Source of the DNA: Paragonimus westermani
Taxonomy: Eukaryota > Platyhelminthes > Trematoda > Plagiorchiida > Troglotrematidae
Reading direction: 5' to 3'
Assembly: GCA_008508345.1 (NCBI GenBank)
Contig: QNGE01001000.1
Location: forward strand, 137,855 to 201,854
DNA length: 64,000 nt
Positions 10,747-21,536 of this stretch are shown here, one piece after another (positions within the stretch are counted from its first letter, which is position 1; each line of letters begins with the position of its first letter). Under the pieces are notes generated by a model. That model was given only the letters and a program-made list of their open reading frames with translations. It did not search any database and was not told where the DNA came from. A program made the position numbers and the translations under genes.

Positions 10747-12835
10747 GTGCTACATGGGATTGCAGTCTCAAGCTGATGCACATCTCGGTACCTGGTTGGA
10801 ATGTCTGAATTTCACAGGGGAGTCGTTTTCCTCGGGTCAAGTTTATCTTGACCGTAACAAAGTGTATGGTAGTGAAGTCGTCGCGGAGTCGCCAAATTCC
10901 AGTGAGTACAGATCACGGCTTCCAAGTGGAGACTTGCCCGCGACTTTTTGTGTCCGTGACCAGTCTGGATACGTTCAACAGCGCGTGTCTCTGGTTGCAT
11001 TTCTAACGAGCAGTTTGAGTGGTCACGATGTCTCCAACGAAATAGGCAACACCTATTCGCTTTGCTCGTCGGGTCCCCATTTTTTGACTACACCAGTATC
11101 TGACCACCCGGCTGTTCCAGCTACTGCTTGGTGGTCTCAGTAGGCGTAGAATTATTGCACATGGTCCTGAGTGGTTCTTAAGACATAGGGTTACATAACA
11201 AAATCCATAGTACGGTTTTTCTGAGCGCCCAATGCGTTTATCCAAGGATCTTGAGTATTGTTCGAGACGGTTCGAAGTGAACTAGTCAGTGATTGCTGTC
11301 TGTAACATTTCGTAAGGTGTCTTCTGAAAACATCAGATGTGGTCGGGCTTATTACGGAAGCATTTCTCAGTTTCATAAAAGTTACGAACTTTTAAGAATG
11401 TCTCAGGGTATAGCCCGTAGTTTCGGCAGTATGAAAGAAGCATCAGATAATACCCGTTACAGCGTACATGAGGTTGTATGGCTTATATATTTTTCTACGG
11501 CCATGTGTCCCGACCATGTAACTGTAGCCAACATCGTCTCAGTAAGTTGAGTGGTCACCGCTCAGCTGGCATGTCCATCGCAAACTGACCCCAATTCTTG
11601 ACCAGTTCCTCGTGTATCCCGTGCATTCTGAAATACTTTGATGAACAGTCGCGTTGTTCACCTGGTCATCCCACCTGATGTAGGCTAACTGGCAGTAACA
11701 ACGATTTTCAACCATAGGTAATCTGCATTTTTGTCACGAATAGGTCAAGCTTCCGGACCGTAGATCTGAACAGAAACATTACATCCTTTACTTTTTAATA
11801 CCAACTGAATATCATTTCGACACCGCAGATGACGGGAGCTGGTGAGGGCGTCTTGTCTTCTACTATCGCTGATATACCATCAGCTATGTTATAATCGGAT
11901 AAAGTTACCGAAGTATGTGAACTTGTCCACAGCCTCAATGGACAATCTGCAATTTTAAGCGAATCTTCCAGAATGTCGTCTGTAATAGAATTGATGGATG
12001 GGAAGAATGCGAACCCTTGGCGAACACAGGTATAAATGAACAGCTAACAGTTGTCTATAGTTCCCCACTGTACATGCGGACTGAGTGCACAGTGATCTTG
12101 AAATTAACATATTTCTCTGAAAGATAGTCCGAGAGGAAGTTTTGAACAAACGGATTGAGCTCATCCTTTGGTTGTAACATGACAACGCCCGTCCGCTTTC
12201 TGTAAGAGTGCTGGCGCTTGAAATCCTGTCGTAGGTTAAAATGTTAGTGAGACACCATCAAACTGCTTGAAGCCCTGTCTGCCCTTCACCTGTCTTACTT
12301 TCCTTGAGGTTAGTGAGCCGTCTTCGCATAAGGCTCAGCAGGTACTACACTAGTGTCTCTATGGTCGTTACACATGCTGCGGGCCTCTTGAAAAAGGCAA
12401 TGGCTATCGATCGACTTCATTCACGACCTAGCCCTTCAGTTTCCAAAATCATCTGAAGAAACTTCTGATGTTACCCTCTGGCTGAAGAGCGGAGAAGTGA
12501 GAACTGTTACATTTCAATAACTTACTCCACAGCGCCACTCCTGGTTTTAACGGAAAACCGTTAGAAACACGCGCTAGGTAAATTCCTACCTGTCGGGTCT
12601 AAAGCCGCTTGTTCGTATGGCGCTGGTCTGTGTCAGTAAACACTAGATTGCTGGATATCTGCTCTCTGGACCACCTGTATAGTATGTTCTACAATCCTAC
12701 ATATATACTCACTTGGTATTCATACAGTTCGTCATACTATTTAATATCTACCGCCATTATGTGCCTCTGCAAAGCGATCTATGTTTACCTTTATTCCAGG
12801 TCATCCACTTGAACCTGCGACTAATTTTTTCCCAC
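10747..12835. other. No supported gene
   Basis: Over 2 kb without a recognisable gene. The longest frame, 129 codons at 10754-11143, has no identifiable domain and is overlapped by equally long frames on the other strand. Confidence 0.4.
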
Positions 12836-12985
12836 AGAAAACACGAGACACTCGTTTATAACTTGTCTGCGGATTGTCGTAGCACAATAGGATGCCTCGC
12901 CATCATTTCATCATCTTCACGAGACCTTGATTCAAAGTCAAAGCGGGCACTGACAAACCTCAGCTTCCCTTGCCCACTTACCAGT
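12836..12985 (+). repeat. Dispersed coding-like repeat, copy 2
   Basis: Contains KHETLVYNLSADCRS, similar to KHETLIF/SSADYCS at 1520-1570. Past a DSKSKRAL segment it reads SDKQFKLFAETIANCD, which resembles FDSKSVDSGFQTEKEIQEF at about 18655-18720. The three loci may therefore be relics of one coding sequence. No known domain was recognised. Confidence 0.4.
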
Positions 12986-13605
12986 GACAAACAATTCAAA
13001 CTGTTCGCAGAAACTATTGCGAATTGTGACTAGCTAAACGAGCTACACTCACTGAGAAGGCGGCCTTCAAAACCGTGCTGAACAACTGGGGATGAAATAG
13101 GGGTATATGTGAACACATAAAAATACTGCGGACTCCCATTTAATCTTCTTGAGATGGTCTACGGTTGGCGACATCCGATTCGGATTAGCCTGTCACAGTG
13201 ACCTGTGCTTATCCATCACTGCAAGTGGCTTGCGCTTCACCACTTTCAGTTCCACCCACGCACCACATATCCAGTGTAAACCTTAAGGAATAAGACCGGT
13301 AGGTGTGCCAGTAGGGCCCTAATGTCCAACCGGCCAATGCTGGTTAGCCAGTTGATTGGCTAATAAGGAAACTAAACAGAGAGGTTGCAATGAAGAGGAG
13401 AAAGATTGGTGAAGCGTAATACAAGAAGCGTTGCAGTATAGGAGTGCAGGTTAATGCATCCCAAAGAAGATAGGGATGAAAAGCAAAATTCTCATTGAAC
13501 TATGAAAAGCCAGGCAGACCATTCGTCATATAATACACCAACAAAGCTGAAGAAAACAATGGACAGAAGACTATAGACACTAACGTTTTTGAAAAGAAGA
13601 GCGGA

Positions 13606-14349
13606 TTAATTGTCAATGACCACGATGTTGGCCGATGCAGTCATTAACAGAAGTAGAATANNNNNNNNNNNNNNNNNNNNNNNNNNNNNNNNNNNNNNNN
13701 NNNNNNNNNNNNNNNNNNNNNNNNNNNNNNNNNNNNNNNNNNNNNNNNNNNNNNNNNNNNNNNNNNNNNNNNNNNNNNNNNNNNNNNNNNNNNNNNNNNN
13801 NNNNNNNNNNNNNNNNNNNNNNNNNNNNNNNNNNNNNNNNNNNNNNNNNNNNNNNNNNNNNNNNNNNNNNNNNNNNNNNNNNNNNNNNNNNNNNNNNNNN
13901 NNNNNNNNTTTCAAGACGTCCGAAAGCAGCACTACCCTTCGCCACACGCAAAAATCCCCGCAGTCATTCACAGTGTCTCCAGCGATGCAAATTTGGGGTG
14001 GAGGTACACAGGCAGCACCTCCACCAGGAGAAGGCTGAAAGAAGGAAAACGTCTTATCTGTGTTGATGTCCAATCCAAAATTCGATGTTGCCGAGGCGAA
14101 GGCTGTAGCCAGACGTTGCAGCTCTTCATTGTGTGTTAGCAATGCGCCGTCACCTGCGAACAGAAGCATGCGCATCGTTGAGGTCTGTAACCGGGTTGGG
14201 GCGCTGAAACGTCGGATATTCAACAGCCGCCCGTTCGTCCGATACTCGACCTCAACACCATCTTCTCCAGAATTCTGAAAAGCAACTGTTACCATGGCAA
14301 TCAAATATAAAGTAAATGGGGCTGGAGCTAGAACACAACCCTGTTTCAC
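13606..14349 (-). pseudogene. Reverse transcriptase palm/thumb of LINE C1 (gapped)
   Basis: The frame starts at the MKQGCVLAP motif and runs through the catalytic region into the assembly gap. The active-site FADD is FAGD, losing one catalytic aspartate. Downstream residues after the N run cannot be trusted because the gap length is probably nominal. Upstream, stops separate it from the FTKAFDSV segment. Confidence 0.7.
13661..13908. other. Assembly gap (248 N)
   Basis: A run of undetermined bases inside the 3' half of LINE C1. The true length is unknown. Confidence 1.
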
Positions 14350-14672
14350 GCCAGTGGCGATGTCAAAATCATTAGAGGTCGATCCACACGATTGGCGAAC
14401 TTACCTGGACATCCAAACTTACCAAGCTTCGTCAAAAGCGCCTCGAGGCTCACGGAATCGAAGGCTTTGGTGAACAGGGCATACAGGGGCTAATTCCGTT
14501 TCCAGCACTTCTGAAGCTATCGAGCAGCAAACACCAGATCGATAGTACTCAGACTCGCCCAGCATCTACACTGCTCCTCCGGAACATTCACCTCCAGAAC
14601 GGTCGAATTCAGTCGGTTCAGGAGGATTTTGGCAAATACCTTGCCTGCACAGCTCAAAAGGCTGATACCCCG

Positions 14673-15194
14673 TGTAGGACATTTTTGGAGGTCAAAATTC
14701 CCCTCGACTGACCCTACCGCGTCCTTCCTTGTGACCCCGTCCAAGTACACGCCTGTTTTCGTTATCCCCACAACACATTTAGAAGTACTAATTCTTCCAG
14801 CCCGTCTCCCTCACTCATTGAATCCCAATCACCTGCCCCACACCTATTGTTATCTATGAATACGGTCCGCCATTAAACTGTCACCAGCTAATCGGTGTGC
14901 CCGAAGCCCGGGTATTTAGACACACACCAGACCGATCTGATCGTATTCGGTCGGTTCGTCATTGTCTGTCGGTCATTTGTGCTTGTACTTGACGTGTCCT
15001 CTGGACCCTTGATGGCCCATTGCGGCCAAATATTGTGTTTTGTCCCATGAACGCAAGCGAATTGAGGTTTGTACTTGTAATTGATTCTATTATTTATGTC
15101 AATAGTACCACGTTTCCAGCGACTTGATTTGGTTTTGATATTTGGCGTCGTTGGTCATATGTGCATCACTCAACGTTCGTCGGAAGAACATACA
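14673..15194. mobile_element. Solo LTR, family C, nested in LINE C1 (TSD CCCCG)
   Basis: The 522 bp insert starts TGTAGGACAT and ends GAACATACA, with TGTA/TACA inverted termini. CCCCG occurs just before it (14668-14672) and just after it (15195-15199). On the LINE's - strand the frame stops making sense exactly inside this interval. The homologous LINE at 60206-60643 reads straight through the equivalent point, so the insert is absent there. No coding region was recognised in it, and orientation is uncertain. Family A (528 bp) is similar in length but I see no clear sequence similarity. Confidence 0.82.
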
Positions 15195-15540
15195 CCCCGG
15201 TAGCTGTCGGCGCATTGCTTGCTACCCTCGCCTTTGAACAAGGGTACAATAAGAGCGTCCTTGAAGTCTTGCGGCATCACCTCGTGCTCCCAGATGGAGT
15301 GGACGAGCTGGACCAAAGCGCGTTCCAACGCCGGTCCGCCATTCTTCAGGATCTCACCTGGCAGCCCGTCCTCGCCTGCAACCTTCCCGTTGCGCAGTTG
15401 ACCAATCGCCCTCTGCAACTCCAGCAAATCTGGGACGAGAGCAAGTGAACATGTTATGTCCTGTTGCGGCAGGCTTTTCACAGCTACCCAATCAGTTGTA
15501 GCAGAGCGGTTTAGCAGTCTGTCGGATGGTCTACACAGTT

Positions 15541-16250
15541 GACGGGGCAAACCGACTTTCATTTATAAACTTCAGAGCTGGTCCTATCGATAATATGGTT
15601 GGACCTACTATCTTGGAAAGGAAGGTCTGTGCAGGTCTGCCATCACATACTACCTTGAAGCCTGCCGGACCAGATGGGTGATCTGCTATTCTCAAACCCT
15701 TGGGAAACTTGACGACCATGATGTTGCTTCTGTCTAGATGGTCGCTACAGAAAGTATATTTTCTGGGAAGGGGGGACGACAAAATTGTTTGGTTGTCCTC
15801 ATTTGTGAATGAAGCAGTTACTACTTAGCCACGGTATATCATTCGGTCAGCCTTACTTCAGTTGTCTGAAAAATGATTAATCGAATTCTGCTTAACAGGA
15901 TTGATAACCGAACTCTTCAATATCAAGCAGTATGTTTTCGTTCTACCTTACAACCGTCCTGCCTTATAACTCTCTATTGGTACCTAGAGGTGTAGTTAGC
16001 AAGAAGGATGTGCATAACCCTTGTCCACTAACTTTTGGTGCTGTTATGCTGTTGGCGTCATTCATCAGAGAATAGTCGAATAGGACGTGGTTCACTTTAA
16101 AAGCAAAACCCCTCATTTCCAGTACCGTTTAGGAGCCTGCCAAGCTATGAGTACTTGTCCAGTATGGGAGTAACAGCTGCTGGCAAAAGAAACGAAGCAG
16201 AAATTCAAAAACATATCGGTCGACAAGTGTGTCGAGTGTTAGTGCTTTAA
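15541..16250 (+). pseudogene. Possible LINE reverse transcriptase relic, + strand
   Basis: Short + strand matches to LINE fingers motifs occur: LKPAGPDG followed by a stop and AILKPLG near 15655-15700, then ASLTSVV and a KMINRILLNRID block near 15845-15910 (usual SLTSVVCKV.ERIL). Frames are broken and the catalytic region was not found. It lies head to head with the 5' side of LINE C1. Confidence 0.4.
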
Positions 16251-19200
16251 CCGTTGTCTCAAAGGGTTCAGACGGGTGCTCTTTTTGATTCGAATAGTCA
16301 GTGAAGGTCCTTAATAAAGAGCATGCTTCCGCTGCGTTTAATGGGTAACAGTGGTGAATGAAATGCTACTCTTGGTATCCATTCTCTTGCGACTGGTGAA
16401 CATTGAAACATACAAAACAACCTAGCCAAAGTGTGCGGTTGCAGCACTGATCGTTGGGTTGGCTGCGTGATCATTGGCCATTGCACAATCCTCCCTCAAG
16501 TCATCTACTTGCGTGCCGTCCACTGGTAACATTGTGTACGGCACTCTCGATACTGTGAATTCATACACAACGGGTTCTCCCTATGTCTGCACATCAGTCT
16601 ACAGTGGAGTTATATCTCGGGGTAATTTCTACGAACTAAGTTGTGTACTTCTAAGACCGTCGGGCTAGTTCATGTCTCATCATCAGTGAATCCTGCTCGT
16701 GTTTGGATGTGTTGTACTGGTACTGCTGTTGGTGCTGCCTGGTACGTACTTAGATACAGAGCACAGCGGAGGACAGGTGGGACTTCCGGTTAGCTTTACC
16801 ATTCGGGTTACTTCAAAACTATGTGGTCGAAGCATGTCGATTGGATACTGGCAGCGACTCAGTAGAGTATCTTCATCGTAGCCCTTAGGTAGCTTGGCTT
16901 TTGCGGAGTGAATACGTTGGAAGGTGTAAGGTGTATGAATGCGGTCAGGACCGAAGGTTTATCAGTGTCTACAAGATGGGGGCTTGAGTGAACTCTTGCC
17001 GAACGATCTGACGCCTGTTTGGTGTTCCAAAATTTCTGTACTGTAGACACGCTTTCTGGGAACCAGAAAGAACCATGTAACCCACTCGATGTAGTAGTTA
17101 AACGTGTGCAAATTCTTAAAGGGAATGTTGAGTTCCGCAGCGTTTTACGGTCTTTCGAGCTCCCTTCAAAGGACAGTTTGTGCACACCACGGTAGTGTAG
17201 GTCAAGGTTCGTCATACGCATTAAATCTGTTGGAACTTGGCACGAAAAATTCGGTGCACACGTAAAAACAATCTAAAGGGACGTTCCTTAGTCTAGGAAT
17301 ACCACAGTCTAGACAGAGTGGTTTTTCATTCTTCATTTACGCACGTTTTGTAAACACCACGCAATTTCACACCTGTGCAATAAACTGTCCGACTTGGAGC
17401 AGCAGATTATCTTACTGTGACTTACTGTCGTGTTCTCATACTCTTCTCGATAACGTCTGCCAGATTGGTCTACTCTGGCACGGGACGCAGTAGCCGACAC
17501 AGTCACTACAGAGGTGACCGTCAGACTAGGTGTGGTGAACTGTTAACGGCATGTCACCTGGTATCGAGTATTGTTCAAGTGACAGTTTAGGCTAACTTTG
17601 TGTCGCACGGATGATTTTACACCTAATACAAGTTTTCGCCAAGCACAGGTTGTAGACGTCGTACACGTCACCGTTATACTTGACGCCTTCTTTCTCCATA
17701 TTAGACCTGGTTTCCGGTGGACTGCACACTATTGGTTGTAAGCGGTTTAATTCTTCTTAGGACTGCCGATCCCACTGAAGCTCTGTGCGGTCGTATTCTG
17801 TTCCTTTGTTCTTCGTTTCACTGAGTGCCAGCTCCTCTGGCAGTCATACCCATAGAAGAACCTTGTCATGCTCGCTTTAAAATAGGTATATCAAACTAGC
17901 CTAGATGGTAGAATTGGAATTCATCACATTGCAAGTCCCAAATACTGTTGGAAGGCAGCCTTTTTATAAGCACCTGATAGTTGGCCCCATAGTATGTAAC
18001 AGAGTAATTCATCAGCACAATGAGCACCAGGTAACGAAGCAGTCGCCGGTGTTACGGGATGCTAGGTAGAAGCATTTTCTAACAGTTCACGTACAACTTG
18101 AGCGAAACTTTTAGGAAGCTCAATCGCAATTCGGTTGTCGACTAATAGACTTGGCAACTTGTCAGATTTGAGGAAACGTTATCACCGCTCCGAAGTCTAC
18201 TAATACACCCGCTAAACTGCTGCTTGTAACTGGCTGGAAGCATGCTTGTGTCAGTGAAGGTTAGATTGTTGGTGGGTCACTTTGAAGCGCGGTTTAGTCG
18301 ACCTCTGCCTTCACCGTGTGATTGACGCCTGATTTTTCCATCATGCTGTGGTCCACAGAATTGGAACCGCCCAGGCGAACTATGATGCATGCGCTCACAC
18401 TTCGACTCTTAGTCGCTATTAGGCCACTAACCCTAATGACCTGAGGTCGGCACGTTTTGTACGTGTTGACCTAGTTACTTTAGCTAGCGTGGTGTATTCA
18501 ATGCAGACCTGAATACAGCTTCTCCCTTTTTATGAGTATCTTAAATTTTACTTCACCTCCTTTGTTACTGATTTCACCATCTTTCAACTTACTTAATGGT
18601 CCTGAATTGGCGTTCGTTCTGTTTTTGTGTTTGTGTATTTGCCAACTACCAAGACCTTTGATTCGAAGTCAGTTGATAGTGGTTTCCAAACTGAAAAGGA
18701 AATTCAGGAATTCCTGCGGGAAACATTAACGAATCAACTCGACCACGGTCATATTTTTTTTGTTGATGTCCGTCGTTGCCATTTCATAGCTAGACATTGT
18801 GTTAAGGTCGACCGCTTTTCTACCACGACGGAGTTGTGTAGGGGTCGTGTTCCCCCCATTAAGTTCTGAAGCTTCGTTGTGCTTACCGTTGGTTAAGTGG
18901 TTGTTTTCCGACCCAGTGTATCGTTATGAAGTTGTGCTCCTCTTAACGGGTATGTAACGAATTAATAGGCGTGCTTATGGTCGTTTTATTGTAGTCTTTT
19001 ACTGAGTTTAAGAGAATTGACCGACATACTCAACACCGAGGACGATGCCGTCTAGATTTGTACATTTCCCCCACCCCCATTCAGCCTTGTTGTTGATAAA
19101 GTAGTGGTGGGCTGTTTAGGGGCACTCGAAATACTGGCGCAGGCTCCTTCCTGAACCGGTCGTGCTGACAGTGAATTTTCGATGTTCATCTAGTCTCACC

Positions 19201-21536
19201 ACGAGGGGTGATACACGATATTTTGCGTTCTGTCACGTTTTTCTGAGTGCATTATGTGACCTCAAACTGCAGAACACTTCTGAAAACCAGCGGCTACGTA
19301 GATCTGATGCTAGATGTTACAATCTTGACAGTTATGCAGTTTGTTTGGGATGTTGTATGGGCAACGGCATGGATATTGGAGGTGTAGTACAGGCGCAAAT
19401 CTCCATGGTTAGGAAGGGCTTCGTGAATCTGTCATCTCTTGCGGCAGGGTGAGATCCCTCTGAAGAGTGAAGGCTGCATGTGTGTGACGACCGTGAGAGC
19501 ATTGTTGCTGTGTGATCTGTTGGGGGTGGAGGACGTGAACTTTCCCCACGAATTTGACCACCGATGTCCACGTTCTTTCACACGTGTCGGATGGCATCAA
19601 CGAGCTAGCAACTGTGAAATCATGATGCATCGACCAAGCGAGTCCATTCATCCAAGCTCCAGGTGGTTAAACCATGTGCTAAGGGAACCAAATAATCTTC
19701 TTTCACACTAAACACTACTAAAGTTGCGATCGCCTAACTTGAAGTTGACGTCGGGCAATTGATCTTTAAATGTAGAGAGATGAAGACAGTTGCTGCTTTG
19801 TCGAATGCTCGTGTTGTGTCACAAAGTAACTGGAATTAATGAATTGTGGTAGGGAGGGATGCAAGAGACTGCTTTTCCAATGTCGCTCCATTTTCGGGTG
19901 GAACCTTCTCATTTTCTTCCGAGATAGTGATATTGAACTCAGACAAGGATGCCTTTTTACTCACGTCTGGTTTTTGCCCCGCTTCATCGCTTCTCATAGT
20001 TGTGTGATAGTAATGTTTAGGCGTTCACTTATTTACTTTCACCAATGATGTCGGTTCTTGGACGGTTAATTTCAGTTGGTTTCTATGTGGACGGCAGGAC
20101 AAGTGTCAGCGCATCACACAGATGTCACCTTATGCAACCCAACCTTAAATGCTGATCATCAGCTATCATTTTTTCCTTCCAGCCAAGAGCTGCTGGTGAC
20201 CATCTAGACACAGACCATGATATGACCCTAGTTTGCCTTCTTTTTATTGTTTTATTAAAGGGTGTTCATTCGGAAATGTGTCGTGGTTGTAGCGGGGAAG
20301 TAATTCAAACGAATCCTAAGCGAATAACCCAATAACTGCGTGTTCGTTACTAGGCAGATTGTTTTAGGATGTACTGCATATATACCATGGCTTTCTACTA
20401 GTTTGAATAACGTATGGATAGACGCTAACTGATCCACTGTGACTCTGAAAACGATTATGACCATCTGGATTTCAAATTTTTGTACACATGAAGGGTAGCT
20501 GCAAAGAAGCTGGTGTTTATTTGGTCTGGTGGGTCAACATGAAAGGGAACTGCTTTAAATTTGTGATTGCTGTCATCCAAAACGTGTAGAATTGTTGTGG
20601 GGAGTCTAGGAAGATAAGAGGGACAAGTGGTGTATTCGCAAATCCTCGTCACATGTGCCATTACACAATTGTCTGCTCGTTGACGAAAGGGCAGGTTTGT
20701 GACGTTTGCAAGCGTTTACTTGGGGTGTATGGATCAGGATTGCGGTCCACTACTACACGAAGCCCACATAAGAGCTTGATATTCAATCGTCATTGTCTTC
20801 ATGGGAATTGACGTAATATGGTTAATCGTTGGGGAGTCATCACAGTTCCTCAGCAGGTTTGTGAAAACCCCAAATATGTAGTCGATACCGAGACACCGGA
20901 GCTGTACGGTTCATGCTGCCTGAGTCGCATTTTCTGGGTTAGCGGATTAGGTGCCGCATCACGTCGTTCACTGTGTCTGCTGCTAATTGGCAGCATCGCA
21001 AGGTTGCCAGACAGCAACGGAATCATAGGTTGTGATATCATTTTTGGATTCACTAGGTATAACCGAGGGATCATTCATTGCGGTGCTCATCTGCACTGCT
21101 GGTCAAGAACGCAGAACATGAAAGTATGTTTGCTTTTGTTGGCCTCGTCTTTTCATTTTTGTGCAGTTTTCTCTTGCATTTTACTTGCCAATTGATCTAT
21201 CTGTTATTTTGCTGCTCTCAGGACCAGTGACATCCTTTATCGATCAACGCCTCGATTTTCTCCGGGTGTTGGATGTTTTATCGATTGCGGAGACTGTGCT
21301 CGTTAGATTTTTCTGTAGATCAGTGATCCGAGCCCGTTCGTCTCACATGTGATCCATCCGGTTGCAGGGCAGCCTACAACATCATTTTTGTGTAGGTCTT
21401 GAAACCATCACTTTTTTCATGCTGTTATACTGTTGGATGAGGTCCTACTTTCAATGGCCACATTGGTCACTTGTTCCTTTTTATCGACTTTTTAGTTCAC
21501 GAAACCCTTCATCTGTTTAGTCAGCTCTGTTTCACA
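16251..21536. other. No supported gene upstream of the ACTL6-like gene
   Basis: About 5.3 kb with only short, overlapping frames. About 18655-18720 (+) resembles the coding-like repeat at 12836-12985. The 125-codon frame at 20818-21195 lies just upstream of the actin-related gene but has no recognised domain. The promoter of the actin-related gene must lie in the right part of this interval; no TATA box or other core element could be assigned. Confidence 0.4.

Larger units (their letters stand above)
13168..15562 (-). mobile_element. RTE-like LINE copy C1, interrupted by gap and LTR
   Basis: Reading on the - strand from 15562 to about 13168 there is a fingers region (NGKVAGEDGLPGEIL, then LIVPLFKGEGSKQCADSYRG), a block GISLLSCAGKVFAKILLNRLN, a palm region (FTKAFDSVSLEALLTKLG near 14440), MKQGCVLAPAPFTLYL near 14349, the catalytic box as FAGD at 14149-14160 and a thumb (FGLDINTDKT). 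A non-coding 3' region (13168-13600) matches that of the second copy at 59620-60120. A 248-base N run (13661-13908) removes the 3' coding part, and a 522 bp solo LTR splits the SYRG/GISLL junction. The motifs are those of RTE/BovB-like reverse transcriptases, though the clade call is tentative. Confidence 0.78.

Noticed and set aside
13606..14066. Several overlapping frames spanning 13.61-14.07 kb on both strands
   Set aside because: Artefacts of the 248-base gap; only the - strand LINE frame has recognisable residues.
20818..21195. 125-codon frame upstream of ACTL6
   Set aside because: No domain or signal; an opposing frame of similar length overlaps it. Probably chance.
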